Positions 1 through 6,360 of a DNA stretch of 16,792 nucleotides are shown in pieces. The stretch covers positions 1 through 16,792 of the forward strand of contig DASSTC010000008.1 of NCBI GenBank assembly GCA_035708065.1. Direction: 5' to 3'. Position numbers and translations under genes: made by a program. Positions within the stretch are counted from its first letter, which is position 1. The number at the start of each line of letters is the position of its first letter. The notes under the pieces were generated by a model. The model saw nothing but the letters and a program-made list of their open reading frames with translations. It was not told the DNA's origin and searched no databases. The stretch comes from JAICUY01 sp035708065. GTDB lineage: Bacteria > Chloroflexota > Limnocylindria > QHBO01.

Positions 1-791
1 GGAGTGGGTGAAGGGGTTGGCGTCGCGGTGGGCACCGGCTGGAGGTCCGTGTCGAGCTGCGTGTAGTGCTCCCACAGGTACTCGCGGATGGTGAGGCCCG
101 AGTCGTGGACCTCCTTGGCGACCTTCCGGCCCAGGTAGCGGTAGTGCCACGGCTCGTAGTGGAAGCAGGTCGCCTGGGAGAAGATCGCACCACCCTTGCC
201 GAGCGGATAGCTCAGCACCCAGCCGTACTTCCACGAGTTGTCGTACATCCATCTCCCGGTCGGCGTCGTCATCCAGTCGCCGGGAAGCGCGCTCGGGCCA
301 CCGAGCGCCTTGAAGTCGATCGTCAGGCCGAGCTGGTGCTCCGAGTGCCCCGGTCGCTGCGAGTAGGTGATGGCGTCGTCGTAGCCATCGACCCCGACCC
401 AGCCGTTGAACGACGCGACCTGTTCGTCGTAGCTGCGATACGGGCTGTTGACCTCGATCGGCGTGCCATGCTTGGCCGCGGCATCGGTGAGATCGCGGAG
501 ATCGTCGATCGCCACCTCGCGGATGAGGCCGGGACCCGCGATGCCGGCGTCGCCCACCGGCACGAGGTCGGGCGGCACGTAGTCGTCCGGGACGCGCAGC
601 AGCCAGTCGACGAGCGTTGTGCTCCAGTCGTCATACCCGTTCGGCACGGTCATGATGTCGGCCAGCCGGCACTCGGGCAGCGGACCGATTGCCCGCGCCG
701 GCGCGGGCGCAACGAACGAGGCCCCCAGGAGCGTCATCCCGAGGACGAGAGCTGCCGTGAGCGCGGATCCGCGCAGCCTGCGTCCATGCAT
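1..791 (-). CDS. Exported D-alanyl-D-alanine carboxypeptidase, VanY/peptidase M15B family (3' end outside window)
   Basis: A zinc D,D-carboxypeptidase that should remove the terminal D-Ala from peptidoglycan stem peptides outside the cytoplasmic membrane. The frame is open from the ATG at 791 to the window edge (263 codons visible). Residues 1-34 form a signal peptide with Arg residues, a hydrophobic core and an APARA end. The M15B signature is complete: YRSY with R119, then S150-x-H152-x-x-G-x-x-x-D159 (zinc ligands H152 and D159), and E213-P-W-H216 (catalytic Glu and third zinc ligand). After the domain a Thr/Pro linker (PTATPTPSPT) runs off the edge, so a further segment probably follows. 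An in-frame TAG lies six codons before the ATG, which fixes the start. The gene is divergent from the CapA-like lipoprotein, with only 28 bp between start codons. Family assignment is secure; substrate and role are inferred from the family. Confidence 0.9.
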   Translation of the reverse strand, partial: MHGRRLRGSALTAALVLGMTLLGASFVAPAPARAIGPLPECRLADIMTVPNGYDDWSTTLVDWLLRVPDDYVPPDLVPVGDAGIAGPGLIREVAIDDLRDLTDAAAKHGTPIEVNSPYRSYDEQVASFNGWVGVDGYDDAITYSQRPGHSEHQLGLTIDFKALGGPSALPGDWMTTPTGRWMYDNSWKYGWVLSYPLGKGGAIFSQATCFHYEPWHYRYLGRKVAKEVHDSGLTIREYLWEHYTQLDTDLQPVPTATPTPSPT

Positions 792-807
792 CGGTCGGTT
801 GGCCGCC

Positions 808-814
808 TACGATA
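808..814. promoter_or_regulatory. Overlapping divergent -10 boxes between carboxypeptidase and capA-like gene
   Basis: The heptamer TACGATA reads TACGAT on the + strand (808-813), 6 nt before the GTG start at 820, and TATCGT on the - strand (809-814), 17 nt before the ATG at 791. Both fit TAnnnT. The + transcript would then be leaderless and the - transcript would have a leader of about 10 nt. No good -35 is visible on either strand. Inferred from sequence only. Confidence 0.5.
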
Positions 815-819
815 GCGGG

Positions 820-2448
820 GTGAAGACCCGAACGAATCTCCGAGCCGCCATCGTGGTGTGCGTCATCGCTCTGTTGACGGCATGCACCGATGCCACGGCG
901 ACGCCCACGCCGGCCGCCTCCACGCCCGCGGCCCCCACCCAGACGCCGTCACCGACCGCCTCGCCATCGCCGACGCCCACCCCACCGGCGACCTTCCCGT
1001 TGGCTGTCGTGACCGGCATCACCAACGTGAAGGCGGTGATCACGCTCGACGAGCTCGGGACGCTGGCCGACAGCGGCAAGCTGATCGTGCCGTGCGGCGT
1101 GACGATCACCGAGCCGGCGCTCGAACCGGCTGGCGAATGCATGGCGGCCGACAAGATCGAGGCGACGCTCAAGAAGAGCCAGAAGAAGATCGCGCTGCTG
1201 CCGCCCGGCCTGGTGAACACCGCCACGAAGGTGCTCGCGATCGCCGGCGACGGCCCGTTCGGCATGTTCGGCCCCGACCTGTTCGGCGACCCGGAGGCGC
1301 GCGCCCTGCCCTACCCGATCACCGGCCAGGCGATGGTCGGCGACCCAGCGTCGGACCCGCAGACCCTTGACGCGCAGTGGGTCGCCTACGACCCCGACCA
1401 GGTCTGGACGCTCACCAACCTGGGCAGCCTGTGCGCCGATCGCGGCGCCGCCTACCAGGCGGTCGGCCTTGGTAAGGGCTGGCCGTGGGCCTTCGACGGC
1501 GGCACCGCGAAATACTCCGGACCGGCGGTGGTGGATCCGCCCGATCCGCCGCCATACAACGGGTTGCCGTTCGTGCGGCCGATCGACACCGGCAACGACG
1601 GCGCCACCGCCGAGGTGGTGAAGCGCTCCGACCTGGCCATCGCCGACCACGAGTGCCCGATCATGCCCGACGCGCAGTGGCGTCCCGCCACCGGCAGCTC
1701 GGTTTCGCTGTCGGTGCCGGAGGAGCTCATCGGGCAGTGGAAGGACAAGCTCGGGATCGACATCCTGTACATCGCCGCCAACCACCTGAGCGATCGGGGC
1801 GTGGCGGGCATCAAGTCCACCCTCGACCTGCTGAAGAAGCACGACATGCCGAACACCGGCCTCGGCATGGACCTCGACCAGGCGCTCGAGCCGGCGTACG
1901 CCGAGGTGGCCGGGCTGAAGGTCGCGGTCGTGGCGTTCAACGACGTCAACGGCGTGACCGCGGCCGCCCCCGGCACGCCGGGCGTCGCCTGGATCACCAA
2001 GTCGAACATCGACACCGCCGTGCAACGCGCGAAAGACGGCGGCGCGGACCTGGTGATCTGCGCCCCGCAGTGGTGGGGCGGGGCCGAGTACCACGACGAC
2101 CTGTGGCCCGTCCAGGAGACGCAGATCGGCTGGTTCGACGGCGCGGGGTGCGACCAGGTCATCGGCTCGGGGACCCACGTCGCGGGGCCGCTGCTGGTGC
2201 GCGGCACCGGCGAGAAGGCAAACGTCGTCCTCGTCAGCCCGGGCAACTACATGTTCGGCCAGGACTGGTGGCAGGAGGTGCAGGAGGGCGTGATCCTCGA
2301 CCTCACCTTCCGCGGTACGCGGCTGGTCAACGTGCGGATGCGTCCGACCGTCCAGATCCTGCAGGCGCGACCCGCGCTGCTCGACCCGGAGGCCGACGGG
2401 CACTACGTGCTGGACCGCATCTGGAAGTACGCCACGCTCGACTACTGA
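820..2448 (+). CDS. CapA/PgsA-like (PGA_cap) lipoprotein
   Basis: A 542-residue predicted lipoprotein with a CapA (poly-gamma-glutamate/capsule synthesis, metallophosphatase-like) domain. The GTG at 820 is chosen because it begins a short lipoprotein signal with lipobox L19-T20-A21-C22; an upstream in-frame ATG at 619 would overlap the divergent gene and bury the signal. A Thr/Ser/Pro linker covers roughly residues 23-58. Residues about 60-190 are an extra N-terminal part I do not recognise. CapA landmarks follow: a GSLCADRG segment (202-209), E278 where the family has its acidic NLE motif, ANHLSDRG (320-327), a W-G-x-E-Y region (419-424), GSGTHV (449-454) and SPGNYMFG (473-480). Canonical forms are GD, NNH and GHHPH, so several putative metal ligands are changed. 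The role is probably envelope polymer or phosphoester metabolism, or a non-catalytic relative. It converges on the EamA gene. Confidence 0.82.
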   Translation: MKTRTNLRAAIVVCVIALLTACTDATATPTPAASTPAAPTQTPSPTASPSPTPTPPATFPLAVVTGITNVKAVITLDELGTLADSGKLIVPCGVTITEPALEPAGECMAADKIEATLKKSQKKIALLPPGLVNTATKVLAIAGDGPFGMFGPDLFGDPEARALPYPITGQAMVGDPASDPQTLDAQWVAYDPDQVWTLTNLGSLCADRGAAYQAVGLGKGWPWAFDGGTAKYSGPAVVDPPDPPPYNGLPFVRPIDTGNDGATAEVVKRSDLAIADHECPIMPDAQWRPATGSSVSLSVPEELIGQWKDKLGIDILYIAANHLSDRGVAGIKSTLDLLKKHDMPNTGLGMDLDQALEPAYAEVAGLKVAVVAFNDVNGVTAAAPGTPGVAWITKSNIDTAVQRAKDGGADLVICAPQWWGGAEYHDDLWPVQETQIGWFDGAGCDQVIGSGTHVAGPLLVRGTGEKANVVLVSPGNYMFGQDWWQEVQEGVILDLTFRGTRLVNVRMRPTVQILQARPALLDPEADGHYVLDRIWKYATLDY

Positions 2449-2456
2449 CCGATGCG

Positions 2457-2475
2457 GACGGCGCCGCCCGCCGTC
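2457..2475. terminator. Hairpin between convergent capA-like and EamA genes
   Basis: GACGGCG (2457-2463) and CGCCGTC (2469-2475) form a perfect 7-bp stem with a 5-nt loop. It lies just past the capA-like stop and overlaps the EamA stop codon by two bases. There is no clear T-tract. Its place between two convergent stops suggests a bidirectional terminator. Confidence 0.55.
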
Positions 2476-3442
2476 ACGGTTCGACCGATGCTGCCTCCGG
2501 CAGCGGCCCGCTCTCCGTGCTGCGGCGCGGACGGCCGCTGACCATCGCGACCACGGCACCGATGATGACGACCCCGGCGATGAGCGTCCGCGGCGTGACC
2601 GGCTCGCTGTGCAGCAGCGCCCCGAGCCCCACGGCAACGATCGGGTTGACGTAGGCGTACGTGCCGACCGTCGAGATCGGCGCGTTGCCGAGCAGCCAGA
2701 CGTAGCCGGTGAAGCCGATGAGCGAGCCGAAGACGATGAGGTAGCCGAGCGCCAGGATCGATGCCGTCGAGAATGTCGCGGGCTCGAGATTGGCGGCCTC
2801 GCCGACCAGGCCGCCGGCGATGAACAGCGCCACGCCGCCGGCGAGCATCTCCATGCCCGTGCCGAGCAGGGCGGAGCGTGGCATCGGCGCGCCGCGCGAG
2901 TAGATCGAGCCGAGCGCCCATGAGATCGCGGCAATGATGACCAGCCCCACGCCAATCGGGTCGATGCTGTCGACGTCGCTGCCGGACACCGGCGCGAGCA
3001 GGATCGCGACGCCGATGAAGCCGGCCAGGATGCCGCCGATCGCCAGCGCCGACGGCCGTTGCCTCGTCGCCACCGCGTCGAACACCGCCAGCCAGATCGG
3101 CACGGTCGCGACGAGCACCGCGGCGATCCCCGACGGGATGCGCAGCTCGGACAGCACCACGAAGCCGTTGCCGCCGAGGAGCAGCAGGACGCCGACGATG
3201 GCGGCTGCTCGCCATTGCGCCGAACCGGTGCGCTCCTGTGGCGTGCGCGTGACGCGCGCGCGGGCCCACAGGAACGCGAGCATCAGGATGCCGGCGACGA
3301 CGTAGCGGGCGCCCGCCGCCAGGAGCGGCGGAAGCGTCTCGACCATCACGGCGATGGCCAGATAGGTCGATCCCCAGACGAGGTAGACAGTCAGCAGCGC
3401 CGCCGCGACCTTGGCGGTCGACGGCGGCGCGGACGGTGGCAT
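2474..3442 (-). CDS. EamA/DMT-family transporter
   Basis: A 322-residue integral membrane protein with the ten hydrophobic segments and internal duplication of drug/metabolite transporters. The first EamA repeat begins with VYLVWGSTYLAIAV near residues 18-31. The second has GYLIVFGSLIGFTGYVWLL followed by AYVNPIVAVGLGALL and a final TM helix. The family exports amino acids, metabolites or toxic compounds; the substrate cannot be read from sequence. Start: the ATG at 3442 sits 6 nt after a CACAAT box and just before the first TM segment. A longer frame upstream would add an Arg-rich stretch running through the hairpin at 3463-3499, and was rejected. The gene is separated from the upstream hypothetical by that hairpin, so it is probably its own unit. 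Confidence 0.88.
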   Translation of the reverse strand: MPPSAPPSTAKVAAALLTVYLVWGSTYLAIAVMVETLPPLLAAGARYVVAGILMLAFLWARARVTRTPQERTGSAQWRAAAIVGVLLLLGGNGFVVLSELRIPSGIAAVLVATVPIWLAVFDAVATRQRPSALAIGGILAGFIGVAILLAPVSGSDVDSIDPIGVGLVIIAAISWALGSIYSRGAPMPRSALLGTGMEMLAGGVALFIAGGLVGEAANLEPATFSTASILALGYLIVFGSLIGFTGYVWLLGNAPISTVGTYAYVNPIVAVGLGALLHSEPVTPRTLIAGVVIIGAVVAMVSGRPRRSTESGPLPEAASVEP

Positions 3443-3448
3443 CCGGGC

Positions 3449-3454
3449 ATTGTG
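3449..3454 (-). promoter_or_regulatory. Putative -10 box of EamA gene (leaderless)
   Basis: CACAAT on the - strand lies exactly 6 nt upstream of the ATG at 3442, which places the predicted transcript start on the start codon. No -35 is evident. Confidence 0.5.
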
Positions 3455-3462
3455 CCGCGTTG

Positions 3463-3499
3463 CCGGTCGCTCCGCTTTTCGGAGCGGATGCGCGACCGG
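3463..3499 (-). terminator. Hairpin terminator after the Pro-rich hypothetical gene
   Basis: Two nested inverted repeats: inner CGCTCCG/CGGAGCG (3468-3474 with 3480-3486, 5-nt loop) and outer CCGGTCGC/GCGACCGG (3463-3470 with 3492-3499). It lies just past the stop at 3505 and before the EamA -10 box. The two stems overlap, so they are alternatives or pair in a bulged form. On the - strand the loop is AAAAG and there is no T-tract. Confidence 0.6.
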
Positions 3500-3504
3500 T
3501 GGAG

Positions 3505-3852
3505 CTAGATCTCGCCCTCCGGATCCGGCTTGGCGCCGATGCCCGCGTCGTCGCTCTTCGTCGCCAGCGTCGTCTGCCACGGCTTGCGGTCCGTGGCCGG
3601 AAGATCGCCCCAGGCAGGCCCGGGGACGTGTGTCTTCGACGGATCGACCTGCGCCGCGACGGGCGCCGGCTCGGGCTCGGCGTCGATGCCCAGTCCCGCG
3701 CGATCGGCACCCTCGATGCTGCCCATCGGGCCGGTGCGCTGCGGCTTCGCAGGTGGCTGGTGGCGGTCGATCACCGGCGGCCGGTTGTCCTGGTTCGGCG
3801 GGTGCTGGTTCGCCGGGTGCTCGTCGGCCGGCGGCTGCGGATCGGTGTTCAT
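3505..3852 (-). CDS. Hypothetical protein, Pro/Asn/His-rich N-terminus
   Basis: A predicted 115-residue soluble protein starting MNTDPQPPADEHPAN. The first 40 residues or so are rich in Pro, Asn, His and Gln and probably disordered. The rest is acidic and hydrophilic, with a PGPAWGDLPATDRKPW stretch and an acidic end (PDPEGEI). There is no signal peptide, TM segment or known motif. The Asn, Lys, Ile and Asp content differs from the Arg/Ala-rich noise of shadow frames at this GC, which supports real coding. It begins 47 nt after the citrate synthase stop on the same strand, without an obvious ribosome site or promoter, so co-transcription is likely. I do not recognise the family. Confidence 0.55.
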   Translation of the reverse strand: MNTDPQPPADEHPANQHPPNQDNRPPVIDRHQPPAKPQRTGPMGSIEGADRAGLGIDAEPEPAPVAAQVDPSKTHVPGPAWGDLPATDRKPWQTTLATKSDDAGIGAKPDPEGEI

Positions 3853-3899
3853 GCCAGGCGCGAGGTGCAGATTCCGGGCCGCGCGGGACGCCGCGCTGC

Positions 3900-5006
3900 T
3901 CAGTCGGGGAGCGAGCGCTCGGCGGGGCCGATGTAGCGGACTGCCGGGCGGATGAGCCGGTTGGCGGCCGCCTGCTCGAGACAGTTGGCCGTCCAGCCGG
4001 CGTGGCGCGCCAGCGCGAACGTCGCGGGGAAGAGGTCGGGTGGCAGACCGATGCCCTGCAGCACCGCCGCGGCGTAGTACTCGACGTTCGTCTTGATGAC
4101 CCGATGCGGCTTCAGCTCGGCAAGGACGCGGAGCGCGATGTCCTCGACCTCGACCGCCATGGCCAGCCAGTCGGCCACGCCGGTCAGGCCCTCGGCGACC
4201 TTGCGCAACGCCGCCGCGCGCGGGTCGTAGGCGCGGTACAGCCGGTGGCCGAAGCCCATGATCCGCTCGCGGCGGCCGACGGCATCGCGAATCCAGCGCT
4301 CGGCCTGCTGCGCCGACCCCATCTCGTGCAGCTGGTTGACGACCTCGGTCGGCGCGCCGCCGTGAATCGGTCCCTTGAGCGCACCGATCGCGCCGGCCAC
4401 CGCGCTGGCGATGTCGGACTGCGTCGAGGTGATGACCCGCGCCGTGAAGGTCGAAGCGTTGAATCCGTGCTCGGCACCGACGACGAAGTACGCATCCAAC
4501 GCACGTGCGGCCGCCTCGTCCGGTCGCTCGCCGCGCAGCTGGTACAGGAAGCCGGCGGCGAGGCCCAGCTCCGCATCGGGCGAGATCGGCTCCTGGCCCT
4601 CGCGCAGCCGGGCGAACGCGGCCAACGCCGACGGCGAGAAGGCGGTCAGCGCCCGTGCCTGCTCGGGGGTCGGCGGCCACGATGGCCGTGTGGTCGCGCC
4701 CCACGCCGAGACCGCGGTGCGCAGCGCATCCATCGGCAGCGTGGTCGGCGGCAGCCGCCGCAGGATCTCGACGACCTCGGTCGGCAGTGGAGCCGCCGGC
4801 AGCGACACGTCGCCTCGCCACTCCCCGGTCCACAGCAGCTCGGCGACCTGCGCGTAGCTGCCCCGCTCGACGAGCTCGCCGATCGGGTAGCCACGATACA
4901 GCAGCCGGCCGTTCGCGCCGTCGACCTTGGACAGCGCCGTCTCCCCGGCGATGACGCCCTCGAGGCCGGGTGAGTAGGGTCGCGCGTGGGCATCGGCTTC
5001 GGGCAT
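3900..5006 (-). CDS. Citrate synthase (or 2-methylcitrate synthase) family protein
   Basis: Condenses an acyl-CoA (acetyl- or propionyl-CoA) with oxaloacetate in the cytoplasm; the TCA-cycle role is the default reading. At 368 residues it has the length of the short bacterial/methylcitrate-type enzymes. Active-site landmarks in order: AEHGFNAST (H180), KGPIHGGAP (H215), MGFGHRLY (H254), NVEYYAA (309 in the slot of the catalytic Asp of NVDFYSG) and FALAR (R334), ending with LIRPAVRYIGP. The two essential His are present, but the usual Asp is Glu (E309). I recall Glu there in some actinobacterial CitA-type proteins, so it may be a subfamily trait. The ATG at 5006 is preferred because a TAGACT box lies exactly 6 nt upstream; the frame extends further without homology. 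Citrate versus methylcitrate specificity cannot be settled by eye. Confidence 0.9.
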   Translation of the reverse strand: MPEADAHARPYSPGLEGVIAGETALSKVDGANGRLLYRGYPIGELVERGSYAQVAELLWTGEWRGDVSLPAAPLPTEVVEILRRLPPTTLPMDALRTAVSAWGATTRPSWPPTPEQARALTAFSPSALAAFARLREGQEPISPDAELGLAAGFLYQLRGERPDEAAARALDAYFVVGAEHGFNASTFTARVITSTQSDIASAVAGAIGALKGPIHGGAPTEVVNQLHEMGSAQQAERWIRDAVGRRERIMGFGHRLYRAYDPRAAALRKVAEGLTGVADWLAMAVEVEDIALRVLAELKPHRVIKTNVEYYAAAVLQGIGLPPDLFPATFALARHAGWTANCLEQAAANRLIRPAVRYIGPAERSLPD

Positions 5007-5012
5007 GACGCG

Positions 5013-5018
5013 AGTCTA
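5013..5018 (-). promoter_or_regulatory. Putative -10 box of citrate synthase (leaderless)
   Basis: TAGACT on the - strand lies exactly 6 nt before the ATG at 5006. The mRNA would begin at the start codon. There is no convincing -35. Confidence 0.55.
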
Positions 5019-5042
5019 GATCGTCGTCATCCGCCAACGTGT

Positions 5043-5100
5043 AACCCTCCCGGTACGTTCTAACACGAGCATCTGCTCGCAATAGAAACCATCGGAGGGT
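5043..5100 (+). promoter_or_regulatory. Upstream region of exported repeat protein: -10, 5' hairpin, SD and possible anti-SD
   Basis: GGAGGG (5095-5100) is a strong Shine-Dalgarno site 4 nt before the ATG at 5104, the clearest one in the window. TACGTT (5054-5059) is a plausible -10, which would start the mRNA near 5066, exactly at a CGAGCA/TGCTCG hairpin (5066-5071 with 5074-5079). Further upstream, ACCCTCC (5043-5049) is an exact complement of GGAGGGT (5094-5100). It could mask the ribosome site only if transcription starts upstream of 5043. Confidence 0.5.
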
Positions 5101-5103
5101 CAC

Positions 5104-5775
5104 ATGTCACCGCTCTCTCGCCTGGCCGTCACCGCGGTCGCGCTCGGCGCCCTGCTCGTCGGCGCGACGAGCGCGCTCGCAGCCAACGCCTCACCGGCGG
5201 CGCCGGCGGACCATGCCCACGCCGCGGCGCGGACGAACCGCGATGCGTTCCGCGCCGACATGCGCAAGCTCTGGGAAGACCACATCACCTGGACCCGCCT
5301 GTTCATCGTCAGCGACGTGGCCGATCTGCCCGATCTGCAGGCCACCACGGCCCGCCTGCTGCGCAACCAGGACGACATCGGCGACGCGGTGGCGAAGTTC
5401 TATGGCCGCGCTGCCGGCGACCAGCTGAGCGCGCTGCTCAAGGACCACATCCTGCTCGCCGCGCAGCTGCTCAACGCGGCCAAGGCCGGCGACAACGACG
5501 CCGTCAACCAGGCGAGTGCCAACTGGTATGCCAACGCCGACGAGATCGGCGCGTTCCTGCATGACGCGAATCCGAAGCAGTGGAGCCTGGCCGACATGCA
5601 GGGCATGATGAAGATGCACCTCGACCTCACCCTCGAGGAAGCGGTCGCGCACCTGACCGGCGACTTCGCCGCGGACGTTGCTGCCTACGACAAGGTCCAC
5701 GTCGAGATCCTGCAGATGGCCGACATGCTGTCGCACGGGATCATCGCCCAGTTCCCGGCAGCCTTCGCCAGCTAG
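5104..5775 (+). CDS. Exported all-helical protein with about 56-residue internal repeats, function unknown
   Basis: 223 residues. Residues 1-27 are a signal peptide (hydrophobic core 8-24, SALA-A cleavage region). The mature part is predicted helical and contains a degenerate tandem repeat. WEDHITWTR (57-65), LKDHILLAA (112-120) and MKMHLDLTL (170-178) are spaced 55 and 57 residues apart. Each of the first two is followed by a N-x-D-x-IG element (NQDDIG 88-93, NADEIG 144-149). A run of His (60, 115, 172, 199, 211) next to acidic residues on helices could bind metal, but that is conjecture. I recall similar proteins with WTR...DIG signatures in Bacillus and other bacteria, without a firm function. 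The start is supported by the GGAGGG site. It is divergent from citrate synthase and followed by a strong terminator, so it is monocistronic. Confidence 0.85.
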   Translation: MSPLSRLAVTAVALGALLVGATSALAANASPAAPADHAHAAARTNRDAFRADMRKLWEDHITWTRLFIVSDVADLPDLQATTARLLRNQDDIGDAVAKFYGRAAGDQLSALLKDHILLAAQLLNAAKAGDNDAVNQASANWYANADEIGAFLHDANPKQWSLADMQGMMKMHLDLTLEEAVAHLTGDFAADVAAYDKVHVEILQMADMLSHGIIAQFPAAFAS

Positions 5776-5780
5776 GCAGA

Positions 5781-5811
5781 TGCGGAGCGCGGGCCGCTCC
5801 CGCGCTCCGCA
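5781..5811 (+). terminator. Strong hairpin terminator after exported repeat protein
   Basis: A perfect 13-bp stem, left arm 5781-5793 and right arm 5799-5811, with a CCGCT loop. It starts 5 nt past the stop at 5775. It is very GC-rich and lacks a T-tract, as most hairpins in this window do. Confidence 0.75.
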
Positions 5812-5825
5812 GCCATCCCAGCGTC

Positions 5826-5831
5826 TACCAT
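5826..5831 (+). promoter_or_regulatory. Putative -10 box of cyclophilin (leaderless)
   Basis: TACCAT lies exactly 6 nt before the ATG at 5838, immediately after the terminator hairpin. This supports 5838 over the ATG at 5853. Confidence 0.55.
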
Positions 5832-5837
5832 CGGCCA

Positions 5838-6344
5838 ATGACCGATCGACCGATGCCCCCCAAGGGCGACCTTGACACCACCAAGCAGTACCAGGCGCAC
5901 TTCAAGACGGAGAAGGGCGAGATCGTCGCCGACCTGTTCGCAACCGATGCGCCCCTCACCGTCGAGAACTTCGTCAACCTGGCTCGCGCGGGCTTCTATG
6001 ACGGCACCACGTTCCACCGGGTGATCCCCGGCTTCATGGCCCAGGGCGGTGACCCGACCGGCACCGGCACCGGCGGCCCGGGCTACCAGTTCCGAGACGA
6101 GTTCTCGCCCGCGCGCCGGCACGACGCCGAGGGCGTGCTCTCCATGGCGAACGCCGGGCCGGGCACGAACGGCTCGCAGTTCTTCATCACCTATGGTCCG
6201 ACGCCGCACCTCGACAACCGCCACTCCGTCTTTGGCCGCGTGACGTCCGGTATGGACGTGCTGCGCTCGATCCGCGAGCGCGACCCGCAGCGCGACCGCC
6301 AGCCCGGCGATCGGATCGAGACGATCGAGATCACCGAGTCCTGA
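5838..6344 (+). CDS. Peptidyl-prolyl cis-trans isomerase, cyclophilin type
   Basis: 168 residues, the usual length for a single-domain bacterial cyclophilin that isomerises Xaa-Pro bonds and assists folding. Core motifs are intact: FHRVIPGFMAQGGD (59-72, with R61 the counterpart of the catalytic Arg), a GTGTGGPGYQF loop (75-85), NGSQFFIT (111-118) and HLDNRHSVFG (124-133). H124 takes the place of the Trp of eukaryotic CypA, as is common in bacteria. There is no signal peptide, so it acts in the cytoplasm. The start at 5838 is chosen for its -10 box. The S9 peptidase gene begins 16 nt after the stop, so the two genes are probably one operon; both act on proline-containing substrates, which may be coincidence. 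Confidence 0.95.
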   Translation: MTDRPMPPKGDLDTTKQYQAHFKTEKGEIVADLFATDAPLTVENFVNLARAGFYDGTTFHRVIPGFMAQGGDPTGTGTGGPGYQFRDEFSPARRHDAEGVLSMANAGPGTNGSQFFITYGPTPHLDNRHSVFGRVTSGMDVLRSIRERDPQRDRQPGDRIETIEITES

Positions 6345-6360
6345 CGCCGGCCCTCGGCCG

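Noticed and set aside
66..815. A 249-codon + strand frame at the window start
   Set aside because: It is antisense to the carboxypeptidase, whose signal peptide and M15B zinc motif are unmistakable.
949..2955. A 668-codon open frame on the - strand across the capA-like gene and into the EamA gene
   Set aside because: Arg-rich with no domain, and it overlaps two genes with clear family motifs and proper starts.
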